The translations under genes were made by a program, and so were the position numbers. Shown in pieces: positions 49,762-58,278 of a stretch of DNA of 64,000 nucleotides (position 1 is the first letter of the stretch; each line of letters begins with the position of its first letter). The notes below the pieces were generated by a model. The model was not told the DNA's origin and ran no database searches. It saw nothing but the letters and a program-made list of their open reading frames with translations. This DNA comes from CBDCBA01 sp965214125 (lineage in GTDB: Bacteria > Planctomycetota > Phycisphaerae > Tepidisphaerales > Tepidisphaeraceae). The stretch covers positions 1 to 64,000 of the forward strand of contig CBDCBA010000003.1 of the NCBI GenBank assembly GCA_965214125.1, given 5' to 3'.

Positions 49762-50849
49762 GCCGCCATCGGCAACGCCTTGATCGTCGGTCGCTCCACT
49801 GTCGGCAACGCCTTCGCGACGTCGTACTTCCCGTTCGCCTCCAGGAACCCCGGCTCGTCGTTCATGCGCTCGAACCATCGGTCCCGCAGTTCGCGCGACA
49901 TCGCGATCCACTTCGGATCCACCGGCGTCGCCTTCCTCCGCGCCCTCGGCTTCGCCACGACCGACTTCTCCGCGACCGGTGAAGGCGGCGGCGGGGGAGG
50001 CATCACCCCGGGCGGCCCGAACTGCACCGGCGCTTTCGTCGGCACCTCCGGCGACGCCACTTCCCCCACCTTCGGCGACTTGCAACTCCGCTTCCGCTCC
50101 CCAATCTGCTTCATCCTTCCGCCTTCATCCTTCATCCTTTCCGCCTCCACCCGGATCACCGGCATCGGATCGCTCCAATGCACCCCCGGCGGAATGGGCA
50201 ACACGATCCGGTCCGCCCCCATCGCGCCGCCGTCCGTCTTCGCCGGATACCAATACTTCGTCTCGACATCCCCCTCCACAATGCGCTTCTGCCACAGGAT
50301 GTGAACGCGCTTCTTCTTCGCACTCCCCCCGCGGAACGCGATCGGGATGAACCCCATCGCCTCCCAGAACCGGTTCGCCGCCAAGTCCTGCGCGCACCAA
50401 CAACAGTAGAGCCGACACCCGTACGCACTGCGCTCAAAAACTTCTTTTAACAACGTCGCCGCCACCAACCCTCGCCGCACCTCCGGCGCGACGCACATCT
50501 GGTAGATTACCCCAAGCTCGTCCCGCTTCAGGTAGCGATCGCGAGAGATGACATAGCCCTGAGGGGAGGTGGGAGCGGGGGAGGTGGGATGTGGGCAGAG
50601 ATCGGAATCGGGTTCTGCCCACGTCCCACCTCCCCCGCTCCCACCTCCCTCTGCAATCAACACTCCCCCCGTCTCCACGTACCCCTCGAACTGCTTCGTC
50701 GGAAAATATCCGAGCTGCTTCGAGTGTTGCTTCTGCAACGCATCCATGAACGGGATGTCCTCCATCGTCGCAAGGCGCACGCGAACCGGCGCCCGTGGAA
50801 CGGGAAGGGGGGTGTGAAGCATCGACGACTGAATCACAAGATCGCTCAT
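49758..50849 (-). CDS. GNAT acetyltransferase carrying an in-frame palindromic insertion
   Basis: A 363-residue protein. GNAT elements are PVRVRLATMEDIPFMDALQK, LGYFPTKQFEGYVETGGVLI, the acetyl-CoA motif APEVRRGLVAATLLKEVFER and CCWCAQDLAANRFWEAMGF. The start has AAGGA seven bases upstream. Residues ~68-96 (GGGSGGGGTWAEPDSDLCPH) are encoded by an 86-bp palindrome that splits the VLIAE and GYVISRDRYL strands. Another low-complexity piece, ERMKDEGGRMK, may be a second insertion. The C-terminal ~130 residues (Pro run, SVVAKPRARRKATPVDPKWI) are outside GNAT. Substrate unknown. Confidence 0.75.
   Translation of the reverse strand: MSDLVIQSSMLHTPLPVPRAPVRVRLATMEDIPFMDALQKQHSKQLGYFPTKQFEGYVETGGVLIAEGGGSGGGGTWAEPDSDLCPHPTSPAPTSPQGYVISRDRYLKRDELGVIYQMCVAPEVRRGLVAATLLKEVFERSAYGCRLYCCWCAQDLAANRFWEAMGFIPIAFRGGSAKKKRVHILWQKRIVEGDVETKYWYPAKTDGGAMGADRIVLPIPPGVHWSDPMPVIRVEAERMKDEGGRMKQIGERKRSCKSPKVGEVASPEVPTKAPVQFGPPGVMPPPPPPSPVAEKSVVAKPRARRKATPVDPKWIAMSRELRDRWFERMNDEPGFLEANGKYDVAKALPTVERPTIKALPMAA
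50564..50649. repeat. 86-bp palindromic element inside the GNAT gene
   Basis: Left arm GGGAGGTGGGAGCGGGGGAG..., 37 bases, is matched by the reverse complement at 50,613-50,649 with two mismatches; a 12-base loop (ATCGGAATCGGG) separates them. The coding frame passes through. Size and behaviour recall Rickettsia palindromic elements. Confidence 0.85.
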
Positions 50850-50874
50850 CTCAAGATCCTTCAAATCGAACAAA

Positions 50875-50958
50875 GCACCACGGAGGCACGGAGCCACGGA
50901 GAACCAAGTGAAAAGCCTCTTCTCTGGAACTCCGTGCCTCCGTGTCTCCGTGGTGAAC
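50875..50958. repeat. palindromic element of the CACGGAGGCACGGAG type
   Basis: CACCACGGAGGCACGGAGCC at 50,876 and, inverted, CTCCGTGCCTCCGTGTCTCC near 50,931 form a long imperfect hairpin. In minus-strand translation it reads FTTETRRHG and later APCLRG, the familiar trace of this dispersed repeat. It lies between the fibronectin-III and GNAT genes. Confidence 0.75.
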
Positions 50959-50962
50959 TTCT

Positions 50963-51640
50963 CTATGCCGCGATCTTCAACGACTCCTCCACGCGCGCCT
51001 CCTGCGCCCCGCCCGCGTTGGTCCCGAACAGCACGTTGAACGACGCCCAAGGCCCGATCGCCGACGAGCGCACGCCCTGGATCTGGTACGTCAACTGCGT
51101 CGCCCCCGCGGGAATGGTTGTGTCGATGAACGTCCGCTTGCCCGCGCCGCCGAGGTAGGTGAACTCGGTCGATCGGCCGATGCTGCGGTAGATTTGGTAG
51201 ATCGTGCCGCTCGTTCCCGCGGGGTTGGGGCACTTCCACGCGAGCGTCAACGCGCCGTTGCCGCCGATCTCGACCTTGAGGTCCATCGGCGTGCCGGGCG
51301 GGGCCTTGGGTACGGGCTGGGCCGGCGCGGGAATCTGCGCCAGGACGTAGACGTTGTCGTCGCCGGTCGACTCGGCCTTGGCGCGAATCTGCTTCATGAC
51401 CGCCGCGCCGGTGGTGCCCATCGCCTCGACGGCGTTGTAGTACGCCTCGGTCGCCGCCTTCGCGGCCTGCTTGGCCGCCTGCTGCTGGTCGTACGCCGCG
51501 CGGGCGGCCTGCGTGTTGGCGGTGATGTCACCGACCTCCTTCTCGCTCAACCCGATGGCAAGCGAGTTGTCGGTCCACGGCGTGATGTGGTTCTCGTAGA
51601 ACTGAACCTTCTTGATCCGGTTGGCGGGGACGGTTGACAT
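50963..51640 (-). CDS. fibronectin type III-like protein
   Basis: A 225-residue protein (MSTVPANRIKKVQFYENHIT) with AGGAG six bases before the start. Helical first half (AARAAYDQQQAAKQAAKAAT, AAVMKQIRAKAEST), then a Pro-rich linker and one fibronectin-III-like domain: PPGTPMDLKVEIGGNGALTL, AWKCPNPAGTSGTIYQIYRS, YLGGAGKRTFIDTTIPAGA. No signal peptide. Function unknown; such small proteins recur in planctomycetes. Confidence 0.68.
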   Translation of the reverse strand: MSTVPANRIKKVQFYENHITPWTDNSLAIGLSEKEVGDITANTQAARAAYDQQQAAKQAAKAATEAYYNAVEAMGTTGAAVMKQIRAKAESTGDDNVYVLAQIPAPAQPVPKAPPGTPMDLKVEIGGNGALTLAWKCPNPAGTSGTIYQIYRSIGRSTEFTYLGGAGKRTFIDTTIPAGATQLTYQIQGVRSSAIGPWASFNVLFGTNAGGAQEARVEESLKIAA

Positions 51641-52204
51641 GACAGGCTCCTGTTTCGAAGGACGAGCGTTGAGGGCGGCCCCGCCGCGCGGCAGGTCGCG
51701 CCGTCCCCGCCCGCTGCATCGGCCCCGCCCGACCCGGTCTTGACGAACCAAAAGAGTTTCGCGTCAACCCCGCCCATCGTCCGCGACCGCAGGCGGCGTA
51801 ATCCCGGAGGCCGCGTCGCTTGCCCGCCCAGAGTCGACAAGTGACGCCGGAGCGCGATAACCCGCCAGACTGCACGATGCGATCAGGACCGCCCTCGCCG
51901 CCTGCAACCGCGTCCAAACGCCCGATAGTGCCGATGCACAATCGCAATGCAACGCTTCATCCGAGCAGATCAACGCTACATTGCAGCAGTTCAACGCTTC
52001 ATCAGACTAAAGCAACGCCGCGATGAAACAGATCAACGCCGAGGCGGAGCACATCAACACTTTATCGCGGCAAACCAGCGACAAGGCGGCGCACATCATC
52101 GCAGCATCGCGGCAAACCAATGCCAAGGCGGAGCACATCGACACGTCACCGGACCCACCACCCACCACGAAGCTTCGCGGAATTCGTGCCACTTGGCCGA
52201 TCAA
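51641..52204. repeat. gene-free region with nine-unit 21-bp tandem repeat
   Basis: Bases 51,641-51,949 hold no gene I can support. From 51,950 to 52,138 nine degenerate 21-bp units, each opening CAACGC or similar (CAACGCTTCATCCGAGCAGA, CAACGCTACATTGCAGCAGT), run without gap. Because 21 is a multiple of three, every frame gives heptad peptides: hydrophilic on one strand (INAEAEH-INTLSRQ-TSDKAAH), hydrophobic on the other (CAALSLVCRD). No convincing start or ribosome site is linked to either. Confidence 0.75.
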
Positions 52205-52590
52205 TCACGGGGCGGTCAGCGGGTGGACGAGTTTTTCGTGGAGGGCGAAGAGGTGTTCGAAGCGGCGGCGTTCGTCGGGGAAGGGTTGGCGGCGGTAGCA
52301 GCGGTCGGCGGCCTTGTCGAGGGTGGCGTGGGCACGGGCCAGGTCGGCCGGCATCGTCAGCGGGTCGTAGAGGTCGGCGAGGGTGGCCCCACCACTCCCG
52401 CCGCCACCACCGCCACCACCCTCATCGTCCTGGTGGTGTTTCCGCGCCGCCAGGACGACCTCGGCCGCGGCTTCGACGGCCGCGCGGTGCTTGTCGCTGA
52501 TCCCGTCCTCGCCGCCGTCCTTCCCGCCGGCCCCACCACCCGGCCAGGGGAAGTTGTTGTAGACGAGCCGGGCGGAGTAGTGAGTAAGAT
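52205..52590 (-). pseudogene. C-terminal fragment of an MmeI-like restriction-modification gene
   Basis: About 128 residues remain: YSARLVYNNFPWPGG, then KHRAAVEAAAEVVLAARKHH, TLADLYDPLTMPADLARAHA, DKAADRCYRRQPFPDERRRF and the final EHLFALHEKLVHPLTAP. YNNFPWP and LADLYDPLTMP are signatures of the C-terminal part of MmeI-type (IIL/IIG) methylase-nucleases. The frame opens in the inserted methylase gene on the other strand, so it has no start of its own. Confidence 0.82.
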
Positions 52591-52625
52591 GTGGTGTGCC
52601 ACGCTTGCTGCTATGCTGACGATGC

Positions 52626-53609
52626 ATGGCCTCGACTCCGGACGACTCTGAACTGACCGAGCATATTCCTGCCGGCTTTTTGGATGAGCCGTTTTCCGAT
52701 TCGGTGATCCCTCGGCTGGCCAAGGACAAGAAGTTGATGGACGAGGTGGAATCCGCGATCCAGCGGGTGCCGACCGTTCACCAGCTTTTTCAAGGTGATG
52801 CTCGACAAGCAGGATCGCTGCCGGCTAACAGCGTGCATCTGGTGGTCACCTCGCCTCCGTATTGGACGCTGAAACGATACCGAGAGCATGACGATCAACT
52901 TGGGCACGTTGACGAGTACATCGAATTCCTCGATGAGTTGGACCGCGTTTGGCAGCGGTGCTGGAATGCACTTGTGCCAGGCGGGCGAGTGGTGTGCGTA
53001 GTCGGCGACGTGTGCCTGTCTAGGCGGAAAAATAATGGGCGCCATGTCGTGGTGCCCTTGCACGCAAGCATTCAGGAACGCTGCCGGACAATCGGGTTCG
53101 ACAACCTCGCACCGATTATTTGGCACAAGATCTCAAATGCACAATTTGAAGTGTCTGGCGGAGGCGGCTTCCTTGGAAAGCCATACGAACCCAACGCCGT
53201 CATCAAGAACGATATCGAGTTTATTCTGCTCCAGCGGAAACCAGGTGGCTATCGCAAGCCGTCGCAAGCGGCCCGGTTGCTCAGCATTGTTCCCGAAGAC
53301 AAGCACCGTCTCTGGTTCCAGCAAATATGGACGGGCCTGACGGGCGCTTCAACAAAGAAGCATCCGGCACCGTATCCGACTGAGCTTGCCGAGCGGCTGA
53401 TTCGGATGTTCAGTTTCGTCGGAGATACCGTCCTCGATCCGTTTCTTGGGACGGGTACGACGTCGGTCGCCGCTGCTCGATGCGGGCGAAACAGCGTCGG
53501 CATCGAAGTGGACCCGGCTTACTTCGATCAGGCAGCGATGCGTGTTCATAGCGAGACTCGCGATTTGTTCGACACCGCCGAGGTTCGACTACATCCGAAT
53601 GCGGTATAG
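52626..53609 (+). CDS. type II DNA methyltransferase, partner of the XhoI/PaeR7I-type enzyme
   Basis: A 327-residue beta-order methylase. The catalytic motif is TSPPYW (75-80) and the SAM-binding motif DPFLGTGTT (271-279), followed by SVAAARCGRNSVGIEVDP. Between them is a region with LVPGGRVVCVVGDVCLSRRK. SPPYW is usual in N4-cytosine enzymes but also in some N6-adenine ones. It lies 3 bases before the endonuclease gene on the same strand, the standard order for such pairs. The predicted site, from the partner, is CTCGAG. GC content is visibly lower than in flanking genes, suggesting recent transfer. Confidence 0.9.
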   Translation: MASTPDDSELTEHIPAGFLDEPFSDSVIPRLAKDKKLMDEVESAIQRVPTVHQLFQGDARQAGSLPANSVHLVVTSPPYWTLKRYREHDDQLGHVDEYIEFLDELDRVWQRCWNALVPGGRVVCVVGDVCLSRRKNNGRHVVVPLHASIQERCRTIGFDNLAPIIWHKISNAQFEVSGGGGFLGKPYEPNAVIKNDIEFILLQRKPGGYRKPSQAARLLSIVPEDKHRLWFQQIWTGLTGASTKKHPAPYPTELAERLIRMFSFVGDTVLDPFLGTGTTSVAAARCGRNSVGIEVDPAYFDQAAMRVHSETRDLFDTAEVRLHPNAV

Positions 53610-53612
53610 ATC

Positions 53613-54332
53613 ATGGACGACGATCTTACAAAGAAAATGCGACAGGCGGTCGCTCACTTCTGGCGGACACGTTCCCGTCAAGGCAAGAAGGTGGGTGAGG
53701 GTGATCGTGGGGGACGCACCGCCGTGACCGGGGGCAGACAATTGGACGGCTTCGTGTCGCTCGTCAAAGAAGTGCTTGAAGATGCGGGCTTGAACCTGGA
53801 TCACGTTCACGTCGAGAGACGTCGCACCATCTTGCCTGGCTATTTTCGACCGACGAAAGAGTGGGACATCGTTGCGGTGGTCGATGGACGTTTACTGGCG
53901 ACCATCGAATTTAAATCGCAGGTCGGCCCTTCGTTCGGCAACAATTTTAACAACCGCACCGAGGAAGCAATCGGCAGCGCGCACGACTTTTGGACGGCGT
54001 ACAGAGAAGGCGCGTTCTTCGATGCCGATGCACCGCGTCCATGGCTAGGTTACCTCATGTTGTTGGAAGATGCGAAAGGATCACGTCGTCCCGTTCGGGT
54101 CGATGAGCCTCACTTTCCAGTGTTCCCGGAGTTTCAAAAAGCGTCTTATGGTCGCCGCTACGAACTGTTGTGCCAGCGACTTGTTCGCGAGCGACTGTAT
54201 GACGCAGCCTGCCTGTTGACCTCGACGTCCAGTGAGGGAACAAATGGCATATACGCAACGCCGTCTAAAGAACTCGGGATGGAACATTTCGCGGATTCGC
54301 TTGCAGCACACGCACGCACGTTCGCAACGTGA
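53613..54332 (+). CDS. XhoI/PaeR7I-family restriction endonuclease
   Basis: A 239-residue protein matching the XhoI family along its whole length: VAHFWRTRSRQGKK, RTAVTGGRQLDGFVSLVKEV, LPGYFRPTKEWDIVAVVDGR, TIEFKSQVGPSFGNNFNNRT, EEAIGSAHDFWTAYREGAFF, RPWLGYLMLLEDAKGS and RLVRERLYDAACLLTS. The PD-(D/E)xK site is Asp85 (KEWD) with Glu99-Phe-Lys101. Known members cut CTCGAG as dimers. The gene is full length with all catalytic residues, so it is probably active. Confidence 0.93.
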   Translation: MDDDLTKKMRQAVAHFWRTRSRQGKKVGEGDRGGRTAVTGGRQLDGFVSLVKEVLEDAGLNLDHVHVERRRTILPGYFRPTKEWDIVAVVDGRLLATIEFKSQVGPSFGNNFNNRTEEAIGSAHDFWTAYREGAFFDADAPRPWLGYLMLLEDAKGSRRPVRVDEPHFPVFPEFQKASYGRRYELLCQRLVRERLYDAACLLTSTSSEGTNGIYATPSKELGMEHFADSLAAHARTFAT

Positions 54333-54375
54333 TGCTTCGACATCGTCTTCCAGCTGTAAGACGGTCGTAGTAGCT

Positions 54376-55021
54376 CGAAGATGCCGGTGTCTTCGGCGAA
54401 GAGGCAAAAGAGCACGCGGACCATGAACCGCTGCAGGTCGTGACCGCTGTATCCACCGTCTTCGAGGCGGTCGTGCAGATTGGCGAGCAGCCGGGCGGCG
54501 TCGAGGTTGGCCGGGTCTTCGGGGTCGACGCGCTGGGGGTCGTACCCGGCGATGAAGGCGAAGCGGCGAATGTGTTCGTGGAAGTCCTCGAGGGCGAACT
54601 CGACGCTTGCGTCGGCGTCCATGTCGAACAGATCCGACGGGTCCTGCGGGTCGAGGTCGAAGACGCGGATGCGGGCGAAGTCGGTGACGATGACGTAGCG
54701 CGGCACCTCGTCGCTGCGGCCTTCGCTTTCGAGCGACTGGATGTAGCCCATCGCCTGCGAGAAGGCCTTGTCGAGATTCTTGCCGCGGGACTTGCTTTCG
54801 CCGATCAGGCGGCCTTTCCAGAAGACGTCGATGCGGTCCCTGTTGCCGCCGAGGTTCTTGACGGGCTCCTCGAAGCTGGCGACCGCCTTGCGGCTGCGGC
54901 CGAAGACCTGGAAGAACTCGGCCCAGAAGGTCTGCGAGTCGGCGTTCTCGCGCTCGGCGTCGCGCCATTCCCGACTGAAGGTGATGGCCCGCTGGCGAAT
55001 CTCGTTCCAACTAAGCGGCAT
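54376..55021 (-). pseudogene. N-terminal fragment of the same MmeI-like gene
   Basis: About 215 residues survive: MPLSWNEIRQRAITFSREWR, QTFWAEFFQVFGRSRKAVAS, LGGNRDRIDVFWKGRLIGES (nuclease D...ExK-like), KSRGKNLDKAFSQAMGYIQS, RYVIVTDFARIRVFDLDP and FMVRVLFCLFAEDTGIFE. These are the nuclease and helical spacer of MmeI-type enzymes. After GIFE the frame passes into antisense of the endonuclease gene (to 54,158). The ~600-residue methylase and target-recognition core is missing. The surviving nuclease part might still be expressed. Confidence 0.82.
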
Positions 55022-55084
55022 ACGGCCATGGTGGCGACTGCCGACGACCAACGCCAGCGCCCGACCCCGGTGTAAGGTGGTTAC

Positions 55085-56515
55085 ATGCCCGTTGCCCTGC
55101 CCGTCGCCGAAGGTCTCGCCACGCCGCTGCGTGCTGCACCGACGCAGGCGGTTCACACGGCCACGCGGCCGTTTCATGTGATGACCAAGCCGATCGGGCC
55201 GATCTGCAACCTTGACTGCAAGTACTGCTTCTACCTTGAAAAAGAATCGCTCTACCAGGGCGAGCGCAAGTGGCAGATGCCGGACGACGTGCTCGAGCAG
55301 TACGTCAAGCAGTACATCCACTCGCAGCCGGGACAGAACGTCAGCTTCGCCTGGCAGGGGGGCGAGCCGACGCTGCTGGGCGTGCGGTTCTTCAGGAAGG
55401 TGATCGACCTCCAACAGAAGCACGGCGACGGGCGGCAGATCGACAACGCCTTCCAGACCAACGGCACGCTGCTGGACGACGAGTGGGGGGAGTTCCTCAA
55501 GACCAACAACTTTCTCATCGGCCTGAGCATCGACGGGCCGCCGGACTTGCACGACGGCTACCGCGTCGACAAGCAGGGCAACCCCAGCAGCCACAACGTG
55601 CTGCGGGGGCTTGACATCCTGAAAAAGCACGAAGTTGACTTCAACACGCTCACCGTCGTCAACCGGCTCAATAGCCAGCACCCGCTGAAGGTCTACCGCT
55701 ACCTGCGCGACATCGGCAGCGGGTTCATCCAGTTCATCCCGCTCGTCGAACGCGACGCGACCGATGATGCGCCGTTCAAGGAGCAGGGTTTGTGGTTGCA
55801 AGGCCCGCCGGAGGCGGACGGGAGCGAACGCTACAAGTCGCCGGTCACGGATTGGAGCGTCAAGAGCCAGGACTATGGCACGTTCCTCGGCACCATCTTT
55901 GATGAATGGGTGCGGAAGGACATCGGCACCACGTTCGTGCAGGTATTCGACGTGGCGCTGGGCAACTGGCTGACGAAGCTGACGGGTCAGAAGCAATCGA
56001 GCTTGTGCGTGTTTAGCGAAACGTGCGGCAGTGCTCTCGCGGTCGAGCACAACGGCGACGTTTATAGTTGCGACCATTACGTCTACCCGAAGTACAAGCT
56101 TGGGAACGTGATGGAAACGCCGCTGACCGAGATGGTGCAGAGCCCGTTCCAACGCAAGTTCGGCCTCGACAAGTGCGACACGCTGCCGACGTTCTGCCGC
56201 GAATGTGAGGTCCGCCACGCCTGCCACGGCGAGTGTCCGAAGCACCGCTTTATGAAGACGCCCGCCACCCCCGAGCACCCGAACGGCGAGGCGGGCCTGA
56301 ACTACCTGTGCCCCGGCTATAAGGCGTTCTTCAACCACATCGACCCGCACATGACAGCGATGGCGACGCTGCTTACGCGGCGTCAGCCGCCGGCGCTGAT
56401 CCGGGAGATCGTCGCCGAGCACGACAAGCAAAGCGGTCCGCTCGCGAAGCGGTTCCCGGTTGCGGAGAAGGCGAAGCCGAAAACGAAGCGTCGCAAGGCG
56501 AAGGGCCGGCGTTAG
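55085..56515 (+). CDS. anaerobic sulfatase-maturating enzyme (radical SAM, SPASM)
   Basis: A 476-residue radical SAM enzyme that converts the active-site Cys of sulfatases to formylglycine. The [4Fe-4S] motif is CNLDCKYC (Cys41, 45, 48), followed by SFAWQGGEPTLLG and NAFQTNGTLLDDEW, FLIGLSIDGPPDLHDGYR. The C-terminal SPASM part has the cysteines in LCVFSETCGSALAVEHNGDV, YSCDHYVYPKYKLGNV and FCRECEVRHACHGECPKHRF. Likely clients are the Cys-type sulfatases a few kilobases downstream. Basic C-terminal tail (KPKTKRRKAKGRR). Confidence 0.93.
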   Translation: MPVALPVAEGLATPLRAAPTQAVHTATRPFHVMTKPIGPICNLDCKYCFYLEKESLYQGERKWQMPDDVLEQYVKQYIHSQPGQNVSFAWQGGEPTLLGVRFFRKVIDLQQKHGDGRQIDNAFQTNGTLLDDEWGEFLKTNNFLIGLSIDGPPDLHDGYRVDKQGNPSSHNVLRGLDILKKHEVDFNTLTVVNRLNSQHPLKVYRYLRDIGSGFIQFIPLVERDATDDAPFKEQGLWLQGPPEADGSERYKSPVTDWSVKSQDYGTFLGTIFDEWVRKDIGTTFVQVFDVALGNWLTKLTGQKQSSLCVFSETCGSALAVEHNGDVYSCDHYVYPKYKLGNVMETPLTEMVQSPFQRKFGLDKCDTLPTFCRECEVRHACHGECPKHRFMKTPATPEHPNGEAGLNYLCPGYKAFFNHIDPHMTAMATLLTRRQPPALIREIVAEHDKQSGPLAKRFPVAEKAKPKTKRRKAKGRR

Positions 56516-56526
56516 ACTTGACCGGC

Positions 56527-58278
56527 ATGTGGTGGCCCCGCCTCGTGTCAACAGTCGTGCTCGCGTTCACGCTCGGCAACTCTCCGGCGACGCGGCCAAG
56601 AGCGTTGCCGCTCGACGAATTACTCGCCGAAGCCGCACGCGATCTCCGCGCCGATCACGTAAAGGCGCTGCTGGACACGGGGGCCGATCCCAATGCAACA
56701 GTCAAGCAAAGCTCCATCTTCCAATTGGCAACGTTCGCGACCTTGCAGTCGCGTGGAACCGCCCTTGCCCTCGAAAACACGCATAATGCGTCCGGATCAC
56801 TGACGGCGGTGCTGGAGCACCTGCTCGACGCGGGGCTACGGGTGGAGGAGATCGATTCCTTCTCCGTGATGCAAATTGTCGGCGCGGGGAACACTGCTGC
56901 GGTGCGGCTGCTGCTTGAGGCTGGCTTCAACCCGCGGTCGGATTCCGGCGGACACCCATTACTCGTGGTCGCGGCCACGCAGGGCAAGCCCGACATGATC
57001 CGCCTCCTTTTAGACGCGGGCGTCGCGATTGATCCGCCGCCCCAGAACAATCGGCCCGCCTCGGCGTTGAAGCCGTTGCTGGCGGCGGCGACGTCGGCGG
57101 ACTTCAACGCGATAGAATGCGTGCGCCTGCTGCTCGATGCGGGCGTGCCCGTGCGGCCGGAGGAACGGCGGGCGCGGGTTCAGCTTGCTATTGCCGCGGC
57201 GGGGGCCAATCAGAACGTTCGCCGCCTGCTCATCACGCGTGGGATGGATTTATCGTGCGTTCCCGTTGAAGATCCTGACGGGGCGAACGGCCTCGACCCC
57301 CGCTGGTCTCCGGGCAACACGGCGATGCGTCAGGCGATCATTATCGGCGACGTGGCCGCGGTTCAAGATTTGATCGCGGCAGGGGTGGACGAGCCGAGTG
57401 CTTGGGCGTGGTCGTTGGCGGCGGCGATGGAGGTTTGGCAGGACCCGGATCGATATTCATCAAATGTCGGCGGCAGTACGTTGAAACAGGTGATGGCCGA
57501 CCCGGACGACGCGCAGCGACTCCGCCGCGACGTGCTGGCGACAGCTCGCCTACTTCTCGCCGCCGGCATGCCCGCGGATTGGCCCGAGGGTGGCGGCCTG
57601 CTCGCGTGGCGGGCGGCGCACCTCGGCGACGACGCATTGCTCGACCTGTTGCTCGAGCACGGCGGCCGTGTTGATCCGGAGGTGCTGGGCCTGGAGGGGA
57701 TTGCCGAGCCGCAGGGCGATGCGATGCTGCAGATCGCGTACAGCAATGGCGTTGGCTTCGACCCACGGCTGAGCGAACGTCTCAACCGAGCGGGCGTGCC
57801 CGTCACTCTCTGGCTGGCGGCGGCGTCGGGGGACGTGGAGCTGACGCGGGCTGCGATTGAGAACTCCCCGTTCCTGTCGCTTGCCGAAGCCGAGGGTGCA
57901 GCACGAGAACAAATGATCGGCGGCTCGCTCGTATACGCGGTCGCCGAGGGGCGTGTCGAAACGACGCGACTGCTGCTCGAGGCCGGTGCCAATCCAAACG
58001 CCCTCAACGCGCGGTGGGGCGAGCCGTGGTCCTTGCCGCCGCCGTTGCTGTATGCCGCCGCCCGTGGCCACCTCGGCGTCATACGCCTGCTGCTCGACGC
58101 GGGTGCCGACCCGAACCCGAAGGCGTCGAGCGGCGAGACGCTGCTCGGCGAGCTCGGGAACGAGCGCCCGATCGCGTCGCTGATGATTCGGCAAGCGATG
58201 ATCGTTCGCCTGCTGCCGCCGTTCCTCACGCCAGCCGCAGATCGTCTGGAATTGCCGGCATCGCGCCCGGCTGGGTGA
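56527..58278 (+). CDS. secreted ankyrin-repeat protein
   Basis: A 583-residue protein with an N-terminal signal or anchor (MWWPRLVSTVVLAFTLGN). Ankyrin repeats of the type VRLLLEAGFNPRSDSGGHPL, IRLLLDAGVAIDPPP, ECVRLLLDAGVPVRPEE and TTRLLLEAGANPNALNARWG run through almost the whole length, with some degenerate units in the middle. Such proteins bind other proteins; partner unknown. An in-frame TTG three codons earlier is possible. Its 3' end overlaps the convergent kinase gene by 53 bases. Confidence 0.82.
   Translation: MWWPRLVSTVVLAFTLGNSPATRPRALPLDELLAEAARDLRADHVKALLDTGADPNATVKQSSIFQLATFATLQSRGTALALENTHNASGSLTAVLEHLLDAGLRVEEIDSFSVMQIVGAGNTAAVRLLLEAGFNPRSDSGGHPLLVVAATQGKPDMIRLLLDAGVAIDPPPQNNRPASALKPLLAAATSADFNAIECVRLLLDAGVPVRPEERRARVQLAIAAAGANQNVRRLLITRGMDLSCVPVEDPDGANGLDPRWSPGNTAMRQAIIIGDVAAVQDLIAAGVDEPSAWAWSLAAAMEVWQDPDRYSSNVGGSTLKQVMADPDDAQRLRRDVLATARLLLAAGMPADWPEGGGLLAWRAAHLGDDALLDLLLEHGGRVDPEVLGLEGIAEPQGDAMLQIAYSNGVGFDPRLSERLNRAGVPVTLWLAAASGDVELTRAAIENSPFLSLAEAEGAAREQMIGGSLVYAVAEGRVETTRLLLEAGANPNALNARWGEPWSLPPPLLYAAARGHLGVIRLLLDAGADPNPKASSGETLLGELGNERPIASLMIRQAMIVRLLPPFLTPAADRLELPASRPAG

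Noticed and set aside
54158..56551. A 797-residue minus-strand frame covering the sulfatase maturase
   Set aside because: Its first part is antisense to the radical SAM gene; only the MmeI-like segment from the ATG at 55,021 is genuine.
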